DNA of 64,000 nucleotides from Propionicimonas sp. (GCA_013791955.1 VMSW01000010.1:1-64000); one strand, 5' to 3'; numbered from the stretch's first letter, positions 37,033 to 45,992 are shown. Translations and numbers: made by a program. The notes: generated by a model from the letters alone, not told the origin.

Positions 37033-39489
37033 ATGCCCCGTCCGTCCCGCTCAATACTGATGGTTGCGTTGGCGTTGGTGGCCACCCTGCTCATCCTCCC
37101 CAAAACCTGGACTCCGGCCAGCGCCGCTGCACCTGTTGCTGGCGGCCCGGCACCGGCGATCACCCCAACGACAACCTCGACGTGGGAGTTGCCGACCGCC
37201 CAAGCCAGCCCCGGCGGCGACCGTGCCGTCACTCTCAGCACGCTCAGCACTGCCGGAGTCGAGTTCAGCGAGGAACAGGTCACCCTGCCCGGTACCGGCT
37301 TCGGCGGCGTGATTAGCGCCTTGCCAACCACCTTGGCGTTCGACTACGCCAAGGGCGCAGCGATCACCGACCCGCTCCGTCCCGGCGACGGCCTGACTGC
37401 CACCACCGCTGCCACCGGGCGGTTCCCGTTCCAGCGGTTCGAGCTGTCTGCTGCCGCGCTGGCCGACTCGGCACTGACCTGGCGCGGCACCGCCGACCCA
37501 TCGCGCCTGGTGCGGCTTTGGGCGTGGAACACCGCAACCACGAGCTGGGAGCAGGTAGCCGCCGGACGGGGCCTAGCTGAAGGTCAACTCAGCCTTCGCG
37601 GCGAAGCCAAGGCCGACTTCAACGACGGGGGCGCGGTGCATCTGTTGGTGACCGGCGAGGACCCGTTCGCCGACGACCTCAACAAACCGGTAAACAGCGC
37701 CTTCGCCGATCCGTCCAGCTACGACTTCGCACTCGCCCATTACACCGACACCCAGTACCTCACCGAGGGCGCAGTGGAACGACGCAGCGCCAAGGAACGG
37801 GCCGTGTGGCGCAAGGCGTACGCCGAGATCCCGCGCTGGATCGCCGCGAACGCCTCGGCCCGCAAGATCGCCTACGCCGCCCACACCGGGGACGTCATCG
37901 AGGACTGGTTCAGCACCGCCTACGCCGACGAGTCCGCAGCCAAGGCCAATGCTCGGGCTCAGTTCGCGGTGGCCTCGGCCAACCAGAAGATCCTCGATGA
38001 CGCCGGGGTGGTGAACGGCATCCTGCCCGGAAACCACGACACCCGAGCTGGCACCGAGACTGGGAAATCGGCCTTGTTCAACGACTACTTCGGGACGGGC
38101 CGCTACCAGGCCCTGGAGGAGACCAGCCAGTGGCAGGCGGAGAACGCCAGCTACCACCCTTGGCGGAGCGGCGACAACTCCAACCACTACGACCTGTTCA
38201 CCGCTGGCGGGCTGGATTTCGTCGCCGTCCACCTGGGCTACGGAGTGAGCCCCGCCGAGATCGCCTGGGCCAACCGGGTACTCACCCGCTACGCCGATCG
38301 CAACGCGATCCTGTTCACTCACGCCTTCAACAAGGCCAGCTACGCCGCGGACGGACGGGTCGCCGACTTCTCTAACGATGGCATCCGCCTGGAAGAGCAG
38401 ATCGTGGCCAGGAACCCCAACGTGGCTTTGGTGTTGTCGGGCCACGAGCACGGGGTGAGCGTCGCAGTGAAGAAGAACCTCGGCAAGCCCGGCAACAACG
38501 TGACCGAACTACTCGCCGACTACCAGTTCTACCAAGTCAAGGCCAGCGAGGTCGGACTGACCGGGGTCGGCGGCCACCAGGCTGGCGACCAGCTTCGGTT
38601 TGGGGCGAGCTTCCTGCAACTGCTGCAGTTCAACGTCGCCAGGGGCGAGATCACCATCGACACCTTTTCGCCGCTGCTGAACAACTTCAATGCCAGCGAA
38701 TACGACAACCAGCACCGCTACACCGGCAGTGAGGACGACACCGTCGTCCCGGTCCAACTCACTACCCGCAAGACCAGCTTCAGCACAGACACCGTCGCGC
38801 TGGCCACCCCAACTGACACCGCGATCGGCACCGCCAGCGCGGCAGCCCCGCTGTCTTGGACGGGTCTGGCGTCGGGGCAGGTGCGTGGCTGGCGGGCCAC
38901 CGGCAAAGGCGACGTCCTCGGCTACGGCATGTTCACCGTCCCCGCCGCCGCAGGCCCGGCCACCACTGCGGGGCTGGAGCTGCCGGCGGCCACCACCGAG
39001 ACCGGCAAAGCCTTCGATGCCGCCATTGGCGTCTCGGCTGGCACCAGCGCTCTGACCGTCCTCGGCGGAGTCGATACCCAGCGGGCTGGCAACCTGCAGC
39101 TGGGCTATGTGGCCACCGACGCCGCTGGCAACCAGTGGTTTGGGTCGCGTTCGGTGAGCGTCGTCGCGGCGGCGACCGCAGAGGCCCCCGACCGGGGCTA
39201 CCCCCAGATCTCGGTACTGCTGGCCAGCACTCGCCAAGGCATCGCCACCACCGCGTATGTGACGGTGAAGGCTGGCGGACATTTGGTTGGCGGTGGTGAG
39301 ATCACCCTGAGCTTGGACGGCCACCGCTTCACCACTGCTGCCCTAACCGAGGGCCGGGTACAGCTACGCCTCCCGGCCGAGTTGAAGCCCGGTGGCCATG
39401 TGCTGCAGACCGCCTATTCCGGCGATTCGGTCACCGAAGCCGCCCGGATTGAGTCCACCTTCACCGTGGCGGCGAGGGCTCAGCGTTGA
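37033..39489 (+). CDS. secreted metallophosphoesterase with Ig-like C terminus
   Basis: An 818-aa exported protein. Signal peptide is about residues 1-32. A beta-rich N-terminal region (to about 220) precedes a calcineurin-like phosphoesterase domain (about 230-520): FALAHYTDTQYL, AAHTGDVIEDW, ILPGNHDTRAG, ILFTHAFNKA and VLSGHEHGVS supply the dimetal ligands. The last 100 residues are an Ig-like/Big_3 repeat (AYVTVKAGGHLVGGGEITLSLDG ... HVLQTAYSGD). The ATG at 37033 follows AAAGGACC. It may hydrolyse nucleotides, phospholipid or teichoic-acid phosphoesters outside the cell. A terminator follows at 39494. Confidence 0.88.
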   Translation: MPRPSRSILMVALALVATLLILPKTWTPASAAAPVAGGPAPAITPTTTSTWELPTAQASPGGDRAVTLSTLSTAGVEFSEEQVTLPGTGFGGVISALPTTLAFDYAKGAAITDPLRPGDGLTATTAATGRFPFQRFELSAAALADSALTWRGTADPSRLVRLWAWNTATTSWEQVAAGRGLAEGQLSLRGEAKADFNDGGAVHLLVTGEDPFADDLNKPVNSAFADPSSYDFALAHYTDTQYLTEGAVERRSAKERAVWRKAYAEIPRWIAANASARKIAYAAHTGDVIEDWFSTAYADESAAKANARAQFAVASANQKILDDAGVVNGILPGNHDTRAGTETGKSALFNDYFGTGRYQALEETSQWQAENASYHPWRSGDNSNHYDLFTAGGLDFVAVHLGYGVSPAEIAWANRVLTRYADRNAILFTHAFNKASYAADGRVADFSNDGIRLEEQIVARNPNVALVLSGHEHGVSVAVKKNLGKPGNNVTELLADYQFYQVKASEVGLTGVGGHQAGDQLRFGASFLQLLQFNVARGEITIDTFSPLLNNFNASEYDNQHRYTGSEDDTVVPVQLTTRKTSFSTDTVALATPTDTAIGTASAAAPLSWTGLASGQVRGWRATGKGDVLGYGMFTVPAAAGPATTAGLELPAATTETGKAFDAAIGVSAGTSALTVLGGVDTQRAGNLQLGYVATDAAGNQWFGSRSVSVVAAATAEAPDRGYPQISVLLASTRQGIATTAYVTVKAGGHLVGGGEITLSLDGHRFTTAALTEGRVQLRLPAELKPGGHVLQTAYSGDSVTEAARIESTFTVAARAQR

Positions 39490-39493
39490 GCCT

Positions 39494-39533
39494 TGGACGC
39501 AGGCGCGTGGACCCCTCCTCGCGCCTGCGTCCA
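39494..39533 (+). terminator. hairpin terminator after the metallophosphoesterase gene
   Basis: A perfect 14-bp stem (39494-39507 with 39520-39533) and a 12-nt loop begin 5 bp after the stop codon. There is no T-run. Confidence 0.8.
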
Positions 39534-39639
39534 TCCACTGCACTGCCCGAGCTGGCCCCCGGTCACTTCTTTCCCCCGAAAGGTCCGGTTGTGGCAGGGT
39601 TGCGGAGTACCAATCCCGAATCAGCCAGGAGAGCCAGCA

Positions 39640-40662
39640 ATGCGGTTTCTGTTTCTAGGCGCCGGCGCCATCGGCACCTACGTGGGCGGCTCGCTGGCTT
39701 TGGCCGGCCACCAGGTGACGTTCAGCGAACAGCCTGATGCCGCCACCACCATCAGCGCCGCCGGGTTGCGGGTCACCAAGGCTGGCCACACTGAAGCCGT
39801 CCGCGATTTCGCCATCTTTGGCTCCGCTGCCGAAGCACTCGCGGCCGGTCCCTACGACGTGGCCGTCTGTGCCCTGAAGTCGTTCGACACCGCTGCCGCG
39901 ATGGACGCCCTGATCGCCACCGGTCAGCCGGTGCCCGCAGTACTCAGCCTGCAAAACGGAGTGGCTAACGAGCCACTGATCGCTGGCAAACTCGGCGCCG
40001 ATCAGGTGATCACCGGCACAGTCACCACCGCGGTGAGCAAGCCCGGAGTCGGCCAGGTGATCGAAGAGAAGCTGCGCGGCATCGGTATCGCGTTGAACCA
40101 TCCGTTGAGCGCGTCGTTGGTGAGCGCGTTGAACGATGCCAGCCTCAATGCCGTCGGGTATCCCGAACCGCGCGCGATGAAATGGTCAAAGCTGCTGACC
40201 AACCTCACCGGCAACGCCACTTCGGCGATTCTGGACGAGCCAGTTTCGGTGCTGTTCGCCGACGCCCGCACCTACCGGATCGAAATCGAGGTGTTGCGCG
40301 AATGCCTGGCGGTGATGGCCGCCCTTGGGCTGCGTCCGGTGAATCTTCCCGGCACCCCAGTACGAGCCCTGGCGCTGGCGGCCCGCCGCCTGCCGCGGTT
40401 TATCGCCCAGCCGGCCCTCACCAAGGCGCTCGGTAGCGGGCGCGGTGACAAGATGCCGTCCTTCCATATCGATCTGCACTCGGGACGGGGCCGCACCGAG
40501 GTTGGTTTCCTGAATGGGGCGGTGGCCGATCACGGGGACGCGACAGGGGTACCCACCCCAGTCAACCGGCTACTCACCGACACCCTGGAAGCACTCAGCC
40601 GCGGTGAGCAGAGCCTGGAAACCTATCGGCACAACCCCGAGGCACTGTTGGCTCTGCTTTGA
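39640..40662 (+). CDS. panE: 2-dehydropantoate 2-reductase (ketopantoate reductase)
   Basis: A 340-aa ApbA/PanE-type enzyme. Rossmann start MRFLFLGAGAIGTYVGGSLA binds NADPH. LSLQNGVANE carries the conserved Asn, MKWSKLLTNL the catalytic Lys, and the C-terminal domain has MPSFHIDLHSGRGRTEVGFLNG with the family signature. The reaction gives pantoate for pantothenate/CoA. The ATG at 39640 follows AGGAGA. Longer than the usual 300 residues because of an extra helical segment, so a related 2-hydroxyacid role cannot be excluded. Confidence 0.88.
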   Translation: MRFLFLGAGAIGTYVGGSLALAGHQVTFSEQPDAATTISAAGLRVTKAGHTEAVRDFAIFGSAAEALAAGPYDVAVCALKSFDTAAAMDALIATGQPVPAVLSLQNGVANEPLIAGKLGADQVITGTVTTAVSKPGVGQVIEEKLRGIGIALNHPLSASLVSALNDASLNAVGYPEPRAMKWSKLLTNLTGNATSAILDEPVSVLFADARTYRIEIEVLRECLAVMAALGLRPVNLPGTPVRALALAARRLPRFIAQPALTKALGSGRGDKMPSFHIDLHSGRGRTEVGFLNGAVADHGDATGVPTPVNRLLTDTLEALSRGEQSLETYRHNPEALLALL

Positions 40663-40731
40663 GCAGTCACCCCCATGGGCACCTGTGTGGCACCTGCTCT
40701 GGGCGGTAAGGTCGATAAAGGCTCTGGGGGA

Positions 40732-40750
40732 ACCTCCATTTATTGGAGGT
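40732..40750 (+). promoter_or_regulatory. hairpin sequestering the SD of the CAP-domain gene
   Basis: ACCTCCA (40732-40738) pairs perfectly with TGGAGGT (40744-40750) across a TTTAT loop. The 3' arm is the GGAGG SD of the GTG start at 40755. Folded, the SD is hidden; this is the layout of a translational switch, thermosensor or protein-bound leader. A -10-like TAAGGT lies 20 bp upstream (40707-40712). Confidence 0.75.
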
Positions 40751-40754
40751 CATC

Positions 40755-41549
40755 GTGTCAAGGTTGTCGCGATTGGTGGTCAGCTGGCTGGCCGCTATTG
40801 CGCTGCTCGGATTGTGGTTGATCCCCACACCGTCTCAGGCGTTCAGCAAGCCCACGGCCAAATATGCAACCGTGAAGACGGCGGCAGCCGAGGGCGGCAC
40901 GAAGATCACCATCACCGGCAAGAACCTGAAGAAGGTCTCGGCTATCTACTTCGGCTCAACCAAGACCACCAAGATCACCCACGTGTCGGCCACCAAGTTG
41001 AAGGTGACTGCCCCAAAGCATGTGCCCGGCACAGTGAAACTGAAGCTGCGGGCTGGCAAGTCGACCTACACCACCAAGCTGAAGGTCACCTACGTGGTGA
41101 CCAAGACCAGTCCCACCGCCACTGAGGCGGAGGTGCTCCGGCTGACCAATGCTGCCCGGTCAAGCGGCTACACCTGTGTGGACGAGACGTCCGATACCAC
41201 CACCAAGATGCCGGCAGTTGCCGGGCTGAACTGGAATGCCAAGCTGGCCTACGCCGCCCGCGGTCACAGCAGTGACATGGCTGCGAAGAACTACTTCTCC
41301 CACACCAGCAAGGACGGGACGACTTTCTCCGCGCGGATCACTCGCGCCGGCTACAAGTGGAGCACGGTGGGCGAAAATATCGCCGCTGGCTATTCAACCC
41401 CGGCGCGGGTGGTCGAGGGCTGGCTGGCAAGTTATGGCCACTGCAAGAACCTGATGTCGGCCAACTTCACCGAGCTTGGGGTGGGCGTGGCCACCGGTGG
41501 CGACTACGGCATCTATTGGACCCAGGATTTCGGCAAGCCGCGCAGTTGA
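40755..41549 (+). CDS. secreted CAP/SCP-domain protein with IPT/TIG-like domain
   Basis: A 264-aa exported protein. Signal peptide is about residues 1-30 (LAAIALLGLWLIPTPSQA). A Lys/Thr-rich IPT/TIG beta domain spans about 35-120 (GGTKITITGKNLKKVSAIYFG). A C-terminal CAP domain (about 125-264) shows ATEAEVLRLTNAARSSGYTC, LAYAARGHSSDMAAKNYFSHTSKDGTTFSARI, VGENIAAG and ELGVGVATGGDYGIYWTQDFG, keeping the two His and two Glu of the CAP cavity. The GTG at 40755 is chosen for its GGAGG SD, which lies in a hairpin; a TTG at 40743 overlaps the stem. Function of bacterial CAP proteins is largely unknown. Confidence 0.87.
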   Translation: MSRLSRLVVSWLAAIALLGLWLIPTPSQAFSKPTAKYATVKTAAAEGGTKITITGKNLKKVSAIYFGSTKTTKITHVSATKLKVTAPKHVPGTVKLKLRAGKSTYTTKLKVTYVVTKTSPTATEAEVLRLTNAARSSGYTCVDETSDTTTKMPAVAGLNWNAKLAYAARGHSSDMAAKNYFSHTSKDGTTFSARITRAGYKWSTVGENIAAGYSTPARVVEGWLASYGHCKNLMSANFTELGVGVATGGDYGIYWTQDFGKPRS

Positions 41550-41567
41550 TCGAGTGCCAGCCTGCCT

Positions 41568-42230
41568 TCAGGCGTGCCGGACCAGGCCAGATTCGTAGGC
41601 GAACAGCACCAGGCCGACTCGATCGCGGGAATGCAGTTTCGAGAGCAGGCGGCCGATATGGGTCTTGACCGTGCCCTCGGCCATGTAAAGCCGCGCCGAA
41701 ATCTCAGCATTGGTGGCCCCGGCGGCGATCTCGATCAACACCTCGATCTCCCGATCGGTGAGCAACTCCAGGCGGGCATCGACCCCCTCGGGGTTGGTCG
41801 GCAGTGTGGGCACTACGTGGTCGAGCAGTCGACGGGTCGCTGACGGGGCGATCACGGCCTCACCCAGGGCGACGGTGCGAATCGCGTTCAACAGGTCTTC
41901 GGGACGGGCGTCCTTCAGCATGAAGCCGCTGGCACCAGCCTTCAGGGCACTGAACACGTACTCGTCCAGATCGAAAGTGGTGAGCACCAACACCTTGATG
42001 GGCAACCCTTCAGCGACGATCTGGCGGGTGGCCTCGACTCCGTCGACCTGTGGCATCCGAATGTCCATCAGTACTACATCAGCCGGGATGCGGCGGGCCT
42101 GCTCGACCGCGGCGGCGCCGTCAGCGGCTTCGCCAACGACCTGCAAATCGTCTTCAGCTTCGATCAGCATTCGAAAACCGCTGCGCACCAGCGCCTGATC
42201 GTCGGCCAGAATCACCCGGATCGGTGCCAT
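41568..42230 (-). CDS. NarL/LuxR-type response regulator
   Basis: A 220-aa response regulator. The receiver domain has acidic pair DD at residues 9-10 in RVILADDQALVRSGF, phospho-Asp in ADVVLMDIRMPQVDG, and Lys in SGFMLKDARPEDLL. The output domain is LuxR-type: LTDREIEVLIEIAAGATNAEISARLYMAEGTVKTHIGRLLSKL. It pairs with the upstream histidine kinase, whose stop codon is 8 nt from the RR start. The ATG at 42230 with GGGGA 7 nt upstream is better than the GTG just before it. Target genes are unknown. Confidence 0.94.
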   Translation of the reverse strand: MAPIRVILADDQALVRSGFRMLIEAEDDLQVVGEAADGAAAVEQARRIPADVVLMDIRMPQVDGVEATRQIVAEGLPIKVLVLTTFDLDEYVFSALKAGASGFMLKDARPEDLLNAIRTVALGEAVIAPSATRRLLDHVVPTLPTNPEGVDARLELLTDREIEVLIEIAAGATNAEISARLYMAEGTVKTHIGRLLSKLHSRDRVGLVLFAYESGLVRHA

Positions 42231-42240
42231 CACATTTCCC

Positions 42241-43461
42241 CTAGCTGGACGTGGTGCCGCGGATCGGAAGCACCGCAGTTACCTGGTAGCCCCCACTCGG
42301 TCGCGAGCGGGTTAGTAGCTGGCCACCCATGGAAGTGACCCTTTCGTTCATGCCCCGCAGACCGTGCCCGGCAGCCACGTCCGCCTTCGTCTTCCCGCCA
42401 GCGCCATTGTCCAACACGTCAATGGTGATGTCGCGCATGCCGTAGGTAACGGTGACCTGAGCGGTTGCCTGCGGGCCGGCGTGTTTCAGGAAGTTGGTCA
42501 GCGCCTCCTGCACCACCCGATAGACAGTCAGCGCTAAGGCTGCCGACACCTGCGGCGGCTGGCCGCGCACTTCGAGGGTGGCCCGATCGCTAGCTCGCAG
42601 CACCAACTCCTGAATGTCACCGAGGGTCGGTGCAGGAGCAAAGTCCGCCTGACCCTCAGCCGGGTCATCGCGCAGCACGCCAACGATCCGGCGCATCTCG
42701 GTCAACGCCTCTCGACCGGTCTCGGCGATGGTCGTCAGCGCCTCCTTAGCCGCCGCCGGCTTTTTGTCGGCCACCGCCCGGCCACCCTCAGCCTGAACGA
42801 TCATCACCGAAAGAGAGTGCGCCACGATGTCGTGCAACTCGCGGGCTATCTGGCTTCGGGCCCGTGATTCCGCCAGGCGCGCTTCCTGCTCACGCTCGGC
42901 CAACAGGCGCTGATAGCGCTCCTCGGCCACGGCCACCCGGTCTTGATCGGCCTCGGTCGATTCGCGCACCCGCCGTCCGATCGCGTACGGGGTGATCACC
43001 AGCCCCAGGCAGACGAACCAGGCCAGCACTAGCCAGACGCCGCTCTTGAGGCTGATGTAGGCCGGGTCGTCGATGATCCACCGCAGCGGGCCCAGCACTG
43101 AACCGATTGCGCCGATCGCCACCACCAGCCGAGCTTCACTGCCCGGAACCCACCGAGCCACGGTGTAGGAGACGATCGGAATCACCGCGAGAGTCGCCAT
43201 CGGCGTGTCAGACACGACCAACTGCAGCAGCCCCGCCAGGCTCACTGCCGCCAGGGTCAGCAGCGGTGAATGCCGCCGCAACACCAGCGGCCACACCATC
43301 AGCACGGCCGCGACCAGTTGCCAGGTGTTCGACACCTCACCCATACCGCGCAGCCCGTAGGGCAGGATCGTAAGCAGACCCATGCCACCGGCCAGCGCGG
43401 CGTCCAGCAGCCAATCTTGCTTGGTTGCGCCCGGTGGAAAGAGCAGTTCACGTAGTTGCAT
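42241..43461 (-). CDS. sensor histidine kinase (HisKA_3)
   Basis: A 406-aa kinase. About five transmembrane segments fill residues 20-160. A coiled-coil linker follows (EADQDRVAVAEERYQRLLAE), then HisKA_3 with phospho-His in IARELHDIVAHSLSVM and HATPase with VVQEALTNFLKHAG, DNGAGGKTK and GHGLRGMNERV. The small-loop membrane sensor resembles the LiaS/DesK class, which senses envelope or membrane state. The ATG at 43461 is the first codon of a sensible N terminus (MQLRELLFPPGATKQDWLLDAALAGG split). TAGGCT lies 8 nt before it on the minus strand. The frame is open far upstream but without coding character. Confidence 0.9.
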   Translation of the reverse strand: MQLRELLFPPGATKQDWLLDAALAGGMGLLTILPYGLRGMGEVSNTWQLVAAVLMVWPLVLRRHSPLLTLAAVSLAGLLQLVVSDTPMATLAVIPIVSYTVARWVPGSEARLVVAIGAIGSVLGPLRWIIDDPAYISLKSGVWLVLAWFVCLGLVITPYAIGRRVRESTEADQDRVAVAEERYQRLLAEREQEARLAESRARSQIARELHDIVAHSLSVMIVQAEGGRAVADKKPAAAKEALTTIAETGREALTEMRRIVGVLRDDPAEGQADFAPAPTLGDIQELVLRASDRATLEVRGQPPQVSAALALTVYRVVQEALTNFLKHAGPQATAQVTVTYGMRDITIDVLDNGAGGKTKADVAAGHGLRGMNERVTSMGGQLLTRSRPSGGYQVTAVLPIRGTTSS

Positions 43462-43554
43462 CGCCGCCAAGCCTAGGCCGTGGCACCAGGGAGCCGTCAG
43501 GGGTGCTGGGCGTGCCGCTGAGGTTCGACCCCTGGAGCCAATCGGTGCGCCCGG

Positions 43555-43560
43555 TAGGGT
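43555..43560 (+). promoter_or_regulatory. -10 box (TAGGGT) of the septum-formation lipoprotein gene
   Basis: TAGGGT lies 24 bp before the TTG start at 43585, leaving a short leader that contains the long SD GGAGGGGGA. Confidence 0.5.
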
Positions 43561-43584
43561 TGGCAAGAAGCGGAGGGGGACCAG

Positions 43585-44403
43585 TTGAAAACCCGGTACA
43601 TCACTGTCCTGGCCAGCGCCATGCTCATGCTGGCTGGCTGCGTCGGCCCGAGTGCGCCGAGTACGCCGGGAACGCCCACCGGCGGTGGCACCAGTGCCGC
43701 GTCGTCGCCATTGGGCGCGCTCACGCTGGGCCAATGCCTGGGGAATCTCGACACCGGGGGGACCCCCGCCCTGATCCCAGTCGACTGCACCGAAAAGCAC
43801 TACTGGGAGGTCGCCGCGATTTTGCCGACCACCGAGGACGCCTATCCTGGCGAACCCGCGTTGCGACAGATCGCCGAAACTGGGTGCGGCGCTGCCTTTG
43901 CCGACTACGTCGGCGTAGATCCGGGCGCGAGCCCCTTTGGCGTCACCTTCGTGGCGCCTAGCCAGGCCCACTGGTCTGACCCAGCCAACCGCAAGGTCGC
44001 CTGCCTGGTCGGCACCGCTGCTGGCGGGCTGATCGGCTCCTTGGCCGCCACGGCCATGTCGTTCCCAGCCAAAGGCCAGTGCACCGGCAAACCGCTGACC
44101 GGTTCCTATGCCATCGATCTGATCAGTTGCGCCGAACCCCACTACTACGAGGTCTATGCCTCCAAGAAGTGGACGGGGAAGGCCGCTCCCACCACCGCGC
44201 AGTTCGACAAGCTCTACCAGAGTGTCTGCGTCACCGGCTTCAAGGATTTCGTTGGGGTCAATGTCGGCAAGTCCAAGTACGAGATCCTCTACTCGATCGT
44301 CCCGGCCAAGCAGTGGTCCAAGCTCAAAGACCATCGGCTGGTGTGCAGCGCCGGTTCACCGAAGGGCAAGATCACCGGCTCACTGAAGGGCGTCAAAGAA
44401 TAG
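43585..44403 (+). CDS. septum-formation-family lipoprotein, two domain copies, TTG start
   Basis: A 272-aa lipoprotein (lipobox MLAGC near residue 19, then a Ser/Thr/Pro/Gly linker). It carries two related Septum_form-type domains: GQCLGN ... VDCTEKHYWEVAAIL and GQCTGK ... ISCAEPHYYEVYASK, each with paired cysteines for a disulfide. The name comes from mycobacterial/actinobacterial homologues tied to septation; exact function is unknown. The start is TTG 43585, 4 nt after GGAGGGGGA, with no ATG or GTG nearby. It converges on the FMN-reductase gene with a 1-nt gap. Confidence 0.8.
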   Translation: MKTRYITVLASAMLMLAGCVGPSAPSTPGTPTGGGTSAASSPLGALTLGQCLGNLDTGGTPALIPVDCTEKHYWEVAAILPTTEDAYPGEPALRQIAETGCGAAFADYVGVDPGASPFGVTFVAPSQAHWSDPANRKVACLVGTAAGGLIGSLAATAMSFPAKGQCTGKPLTGSYAIDLISCAEPHYYEVYASKKWTGKAAPTTAQFDKLYQSVCVTGFKDFVGVNVGKSKYEILYSIVPAKQWSKLKDHRLVCSAGSPKGKITGSLKGVKE

Positions 44404-44404
44404 G

Positions 44405-44995
44405 TCAGCCGCGCAGCAGGTCGTCGTAGTCGGGCACTGGCTGATTTGGCAGGTGCTTGGCCGGACGGGAATCCAGCACGCGGTGGGCGAAGGCTCCAGC
44501 GGCTTTGGCCACCCGGAAGTCAAGGTCGGCCGAGTCGCTCCAGTCAGGGGTGGCGGCAAACACCGACAGCGGGGCCACCTCGGCTTTGAAGTAGTAGAAC
44601 AGCGGCAGCAGGGCGTGCTCCACCACCAGAGAATGGCGCGGGCTACCGCCAGTGGCCGCCAGCAACACCGGACGGCCGGTGAGGGCGCGCGGATCGAGGG
44701 CGTCGAAGAACAGTTTGAACAGCCCGGCGTAAGAGCCGTTGTAAACCGGGGTGACCGCGATCACGCCGTCCGCGGCCATGATCGCCGCCTTCGCGGCCGT
44801 CAGGGTTGGTGAAGAGAGCCGTTGCGTGGTCGCGTCAATCAGGTCATGGCCCAGTTCCCGCAGCTCCAGATAGGTCACCTGGGCCGCGACCGAACTATCA
44901 GCCAGGGCTGCCACCGCCGCTTCGGCCAACCGCTCACCGAGCAGCCGACTACTCGACGGCTCGCCAGCTCCTGCCGTCACCACCACTAGTTCCAT
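44405..44995 (-). CDS. NAD(P)H-dependent FMN reductase (CE1759-like)
   Basis: A 196-aa flavodoxin-like reductase: LVVVTAGAGEPSSSRLLGERLAEA (phosphate loop), VIAVTPVYNGSYAGLFKLFFDALDP (FMN loop) and PVLLAATGGSPRHSLVVEHALLPLFYYFKA. This is the arrangement of the actinobacterial CE1759 family FMN reductases related to SsuE/MsuE. It supplies reduced flavin to a monooxygenase, not encoded nearby. The ATG at 44995 has GGAGG 9 nt upstream. Confidence 0.9.
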   Translation of the reverse strand: MELVVVTAGAGEPSSSRLLGERLAEAAVAALADSSVAAQVTYLELRELGHDLIDATTQRLSSPTLTAAKAAIMAADGVIAVTPVYNGSYAGLFKLFFDALDPRALTGRPVLLAATGGSPRHSLVVEHALLPLFYYFKAEVAPLSVFAATPDWSDSADLDFRVAKAAGAFAHRVLDSRPAKHLPNQPVPDYDDLLRG

Positions 44996-45080
44996 CTTCG
45001 TCTACCTCCATCGCCTCAACGCGGACGTCAGGCCTCGGCATTCCCCACCCTCGGCGATCACTTCGGCAAGAATGGCCCCT

Positions 45081-45959
45081 ATGGACCTTTCTGCCTGGGT
45101 GAGCACAGCTGATCTGATCGCGATCGCAGTAGTGATAGTGGTCACCCTGGTCTCCCGCTTCTTGCTGGTCAGACTGGTGCGAACGCTCACCAAACGCGCG
45201 TTGGAGCGAGCGCAGCAGCGGCGAAAGACTGGCGGCAACCGGGCTGAACAACTGCTCACTGCAATGACATTTGGCAACCAGGAGCGCTACGAACAGCGCA
45301 CTGCCACCATGGGTTCGATCTCCTCCAGCCTGATCAGCATCACCCTGAGCGTGATCGGCGTCCTAACGATCCTGAGCATCCTGGGGGTGCCGCTTGCCCC
45401 GCTACTCACCTCGGCCGGGGTGGGTGGCATCGCGCTGGCCTTCGGGGCTCAAAGCCTGGTGAAGGACTTTCTTTCGGGCATGTTCATGTTGATGGAAGAC
45501 CAGTACGGCGTCGGCGACATCATCGACACCGGCGAGGTGAAGGGCACCGTCGAGGAGGTCGGCCTGCGAGTGACCCGCCTGCGTGACCCGTCGGGCACGG
45601 TTTGGTACGTCCGCAACGGCGAGATTCTGCGCCTGGGCAATCAGAGCCAAGGCTGGTCGACCGCGATCATCGACGTTCCGGTCGCCTATGACGAGGATCC
45701 CGGTCGGGTGATCACCGTCTTGGAAGCCGTGTCCCGCGAGGCCGAGGAAGCCGAGGACCTCGCCGACGTCCTGCTGGAACGTCCCACGGTGGTGGGGGTG
45801 AATGCCGTGAGCGCGACCACCATGACCATCCGGCTGATCGGCAAGACGTTGCCCAATCAGCACTGGCAGGTGCAGCGTTGGCTGCTGGAACACAGCCTGT
45901 CAGCGCTAGCCAAGGCCGGGGTTCGCAGCCCAGCACCGCTGGGGATCCTCCCGGGCTGA
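45081..45959 (+). CDS. MscS-family mechanosensitive channel
   Basis: A 292-aa small-conductance channel with three transmembrane segments. The pore helix region is LLTSAGVGGIALAFGAQSLVKDFLSGMFMLMEDQYGVGDIID, with the MscS Gly/Ala ridge. The beta domain follows (GTVEEVGLRVTRLRDPSGTVWYVRNGEI) and then a C-terminal alpha/beta cap. It opens under membrane tension on osmotic downshift. The start is ATG 45081 (AAGAAT box, 7-nt gap) or ATG 45072 three codons earlier; neither has an SD. A repeat cluster follows the stop. Confidence 0.9.
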   Translation: MDLSAWVSTADLIAIAVVIVVTLVSRFLLVRLVRTLTKRALERAQQRRKTGGNRAEQLLTAMTFGNQERYEQRTATMGSISSSLISITLSVIGVLTILSILGVPLAPLLTSAGVGGIALAFGAQSLVKDFLSGMFMLMEDQYGVGDIIDTGEVKGTVEEVGLRVTRLRDPSGTVWYVRNGEILRLGNQSQGWSTAIIDVPVAYDEDPGRVITVLEAVSREAEEAEDLADVLLERPTVVGVNAVSATTMTIRLIGKTLPNQHWQVQRWLLEHSLSALAKAGVRSPAPLGILPG

Positions 45960-45992
45960 GCAGGGTGGACTGCTTAGGAGTCAAAGAGTGAG

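Noticed and set aside
37573-38451. Long minus-strand frame opposite the metallophosphoesterase gene
   Set aside because: The plus strand shows all metal-ligand motifs and a signal peptide; the antisense frame is Val/Gly-rich and has no start signal.
40663-40754. Cyclic-di-AMP (ydaO-type) riboswitch before the CAP-domain gene
   Set aside because: Such riboswitches precede actinobacterial wall genes, but the leader is too short and lacks the conserved cores; only the SD hairpin is supported.
43462-44334. N-terminal extension of the histidine kinase through an upstream open frame
   Set aside because: The extension is antisense to the septum-formation lipoprotein gene and has shadow-frame composition. 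A sensible N terminus begins at 43461.
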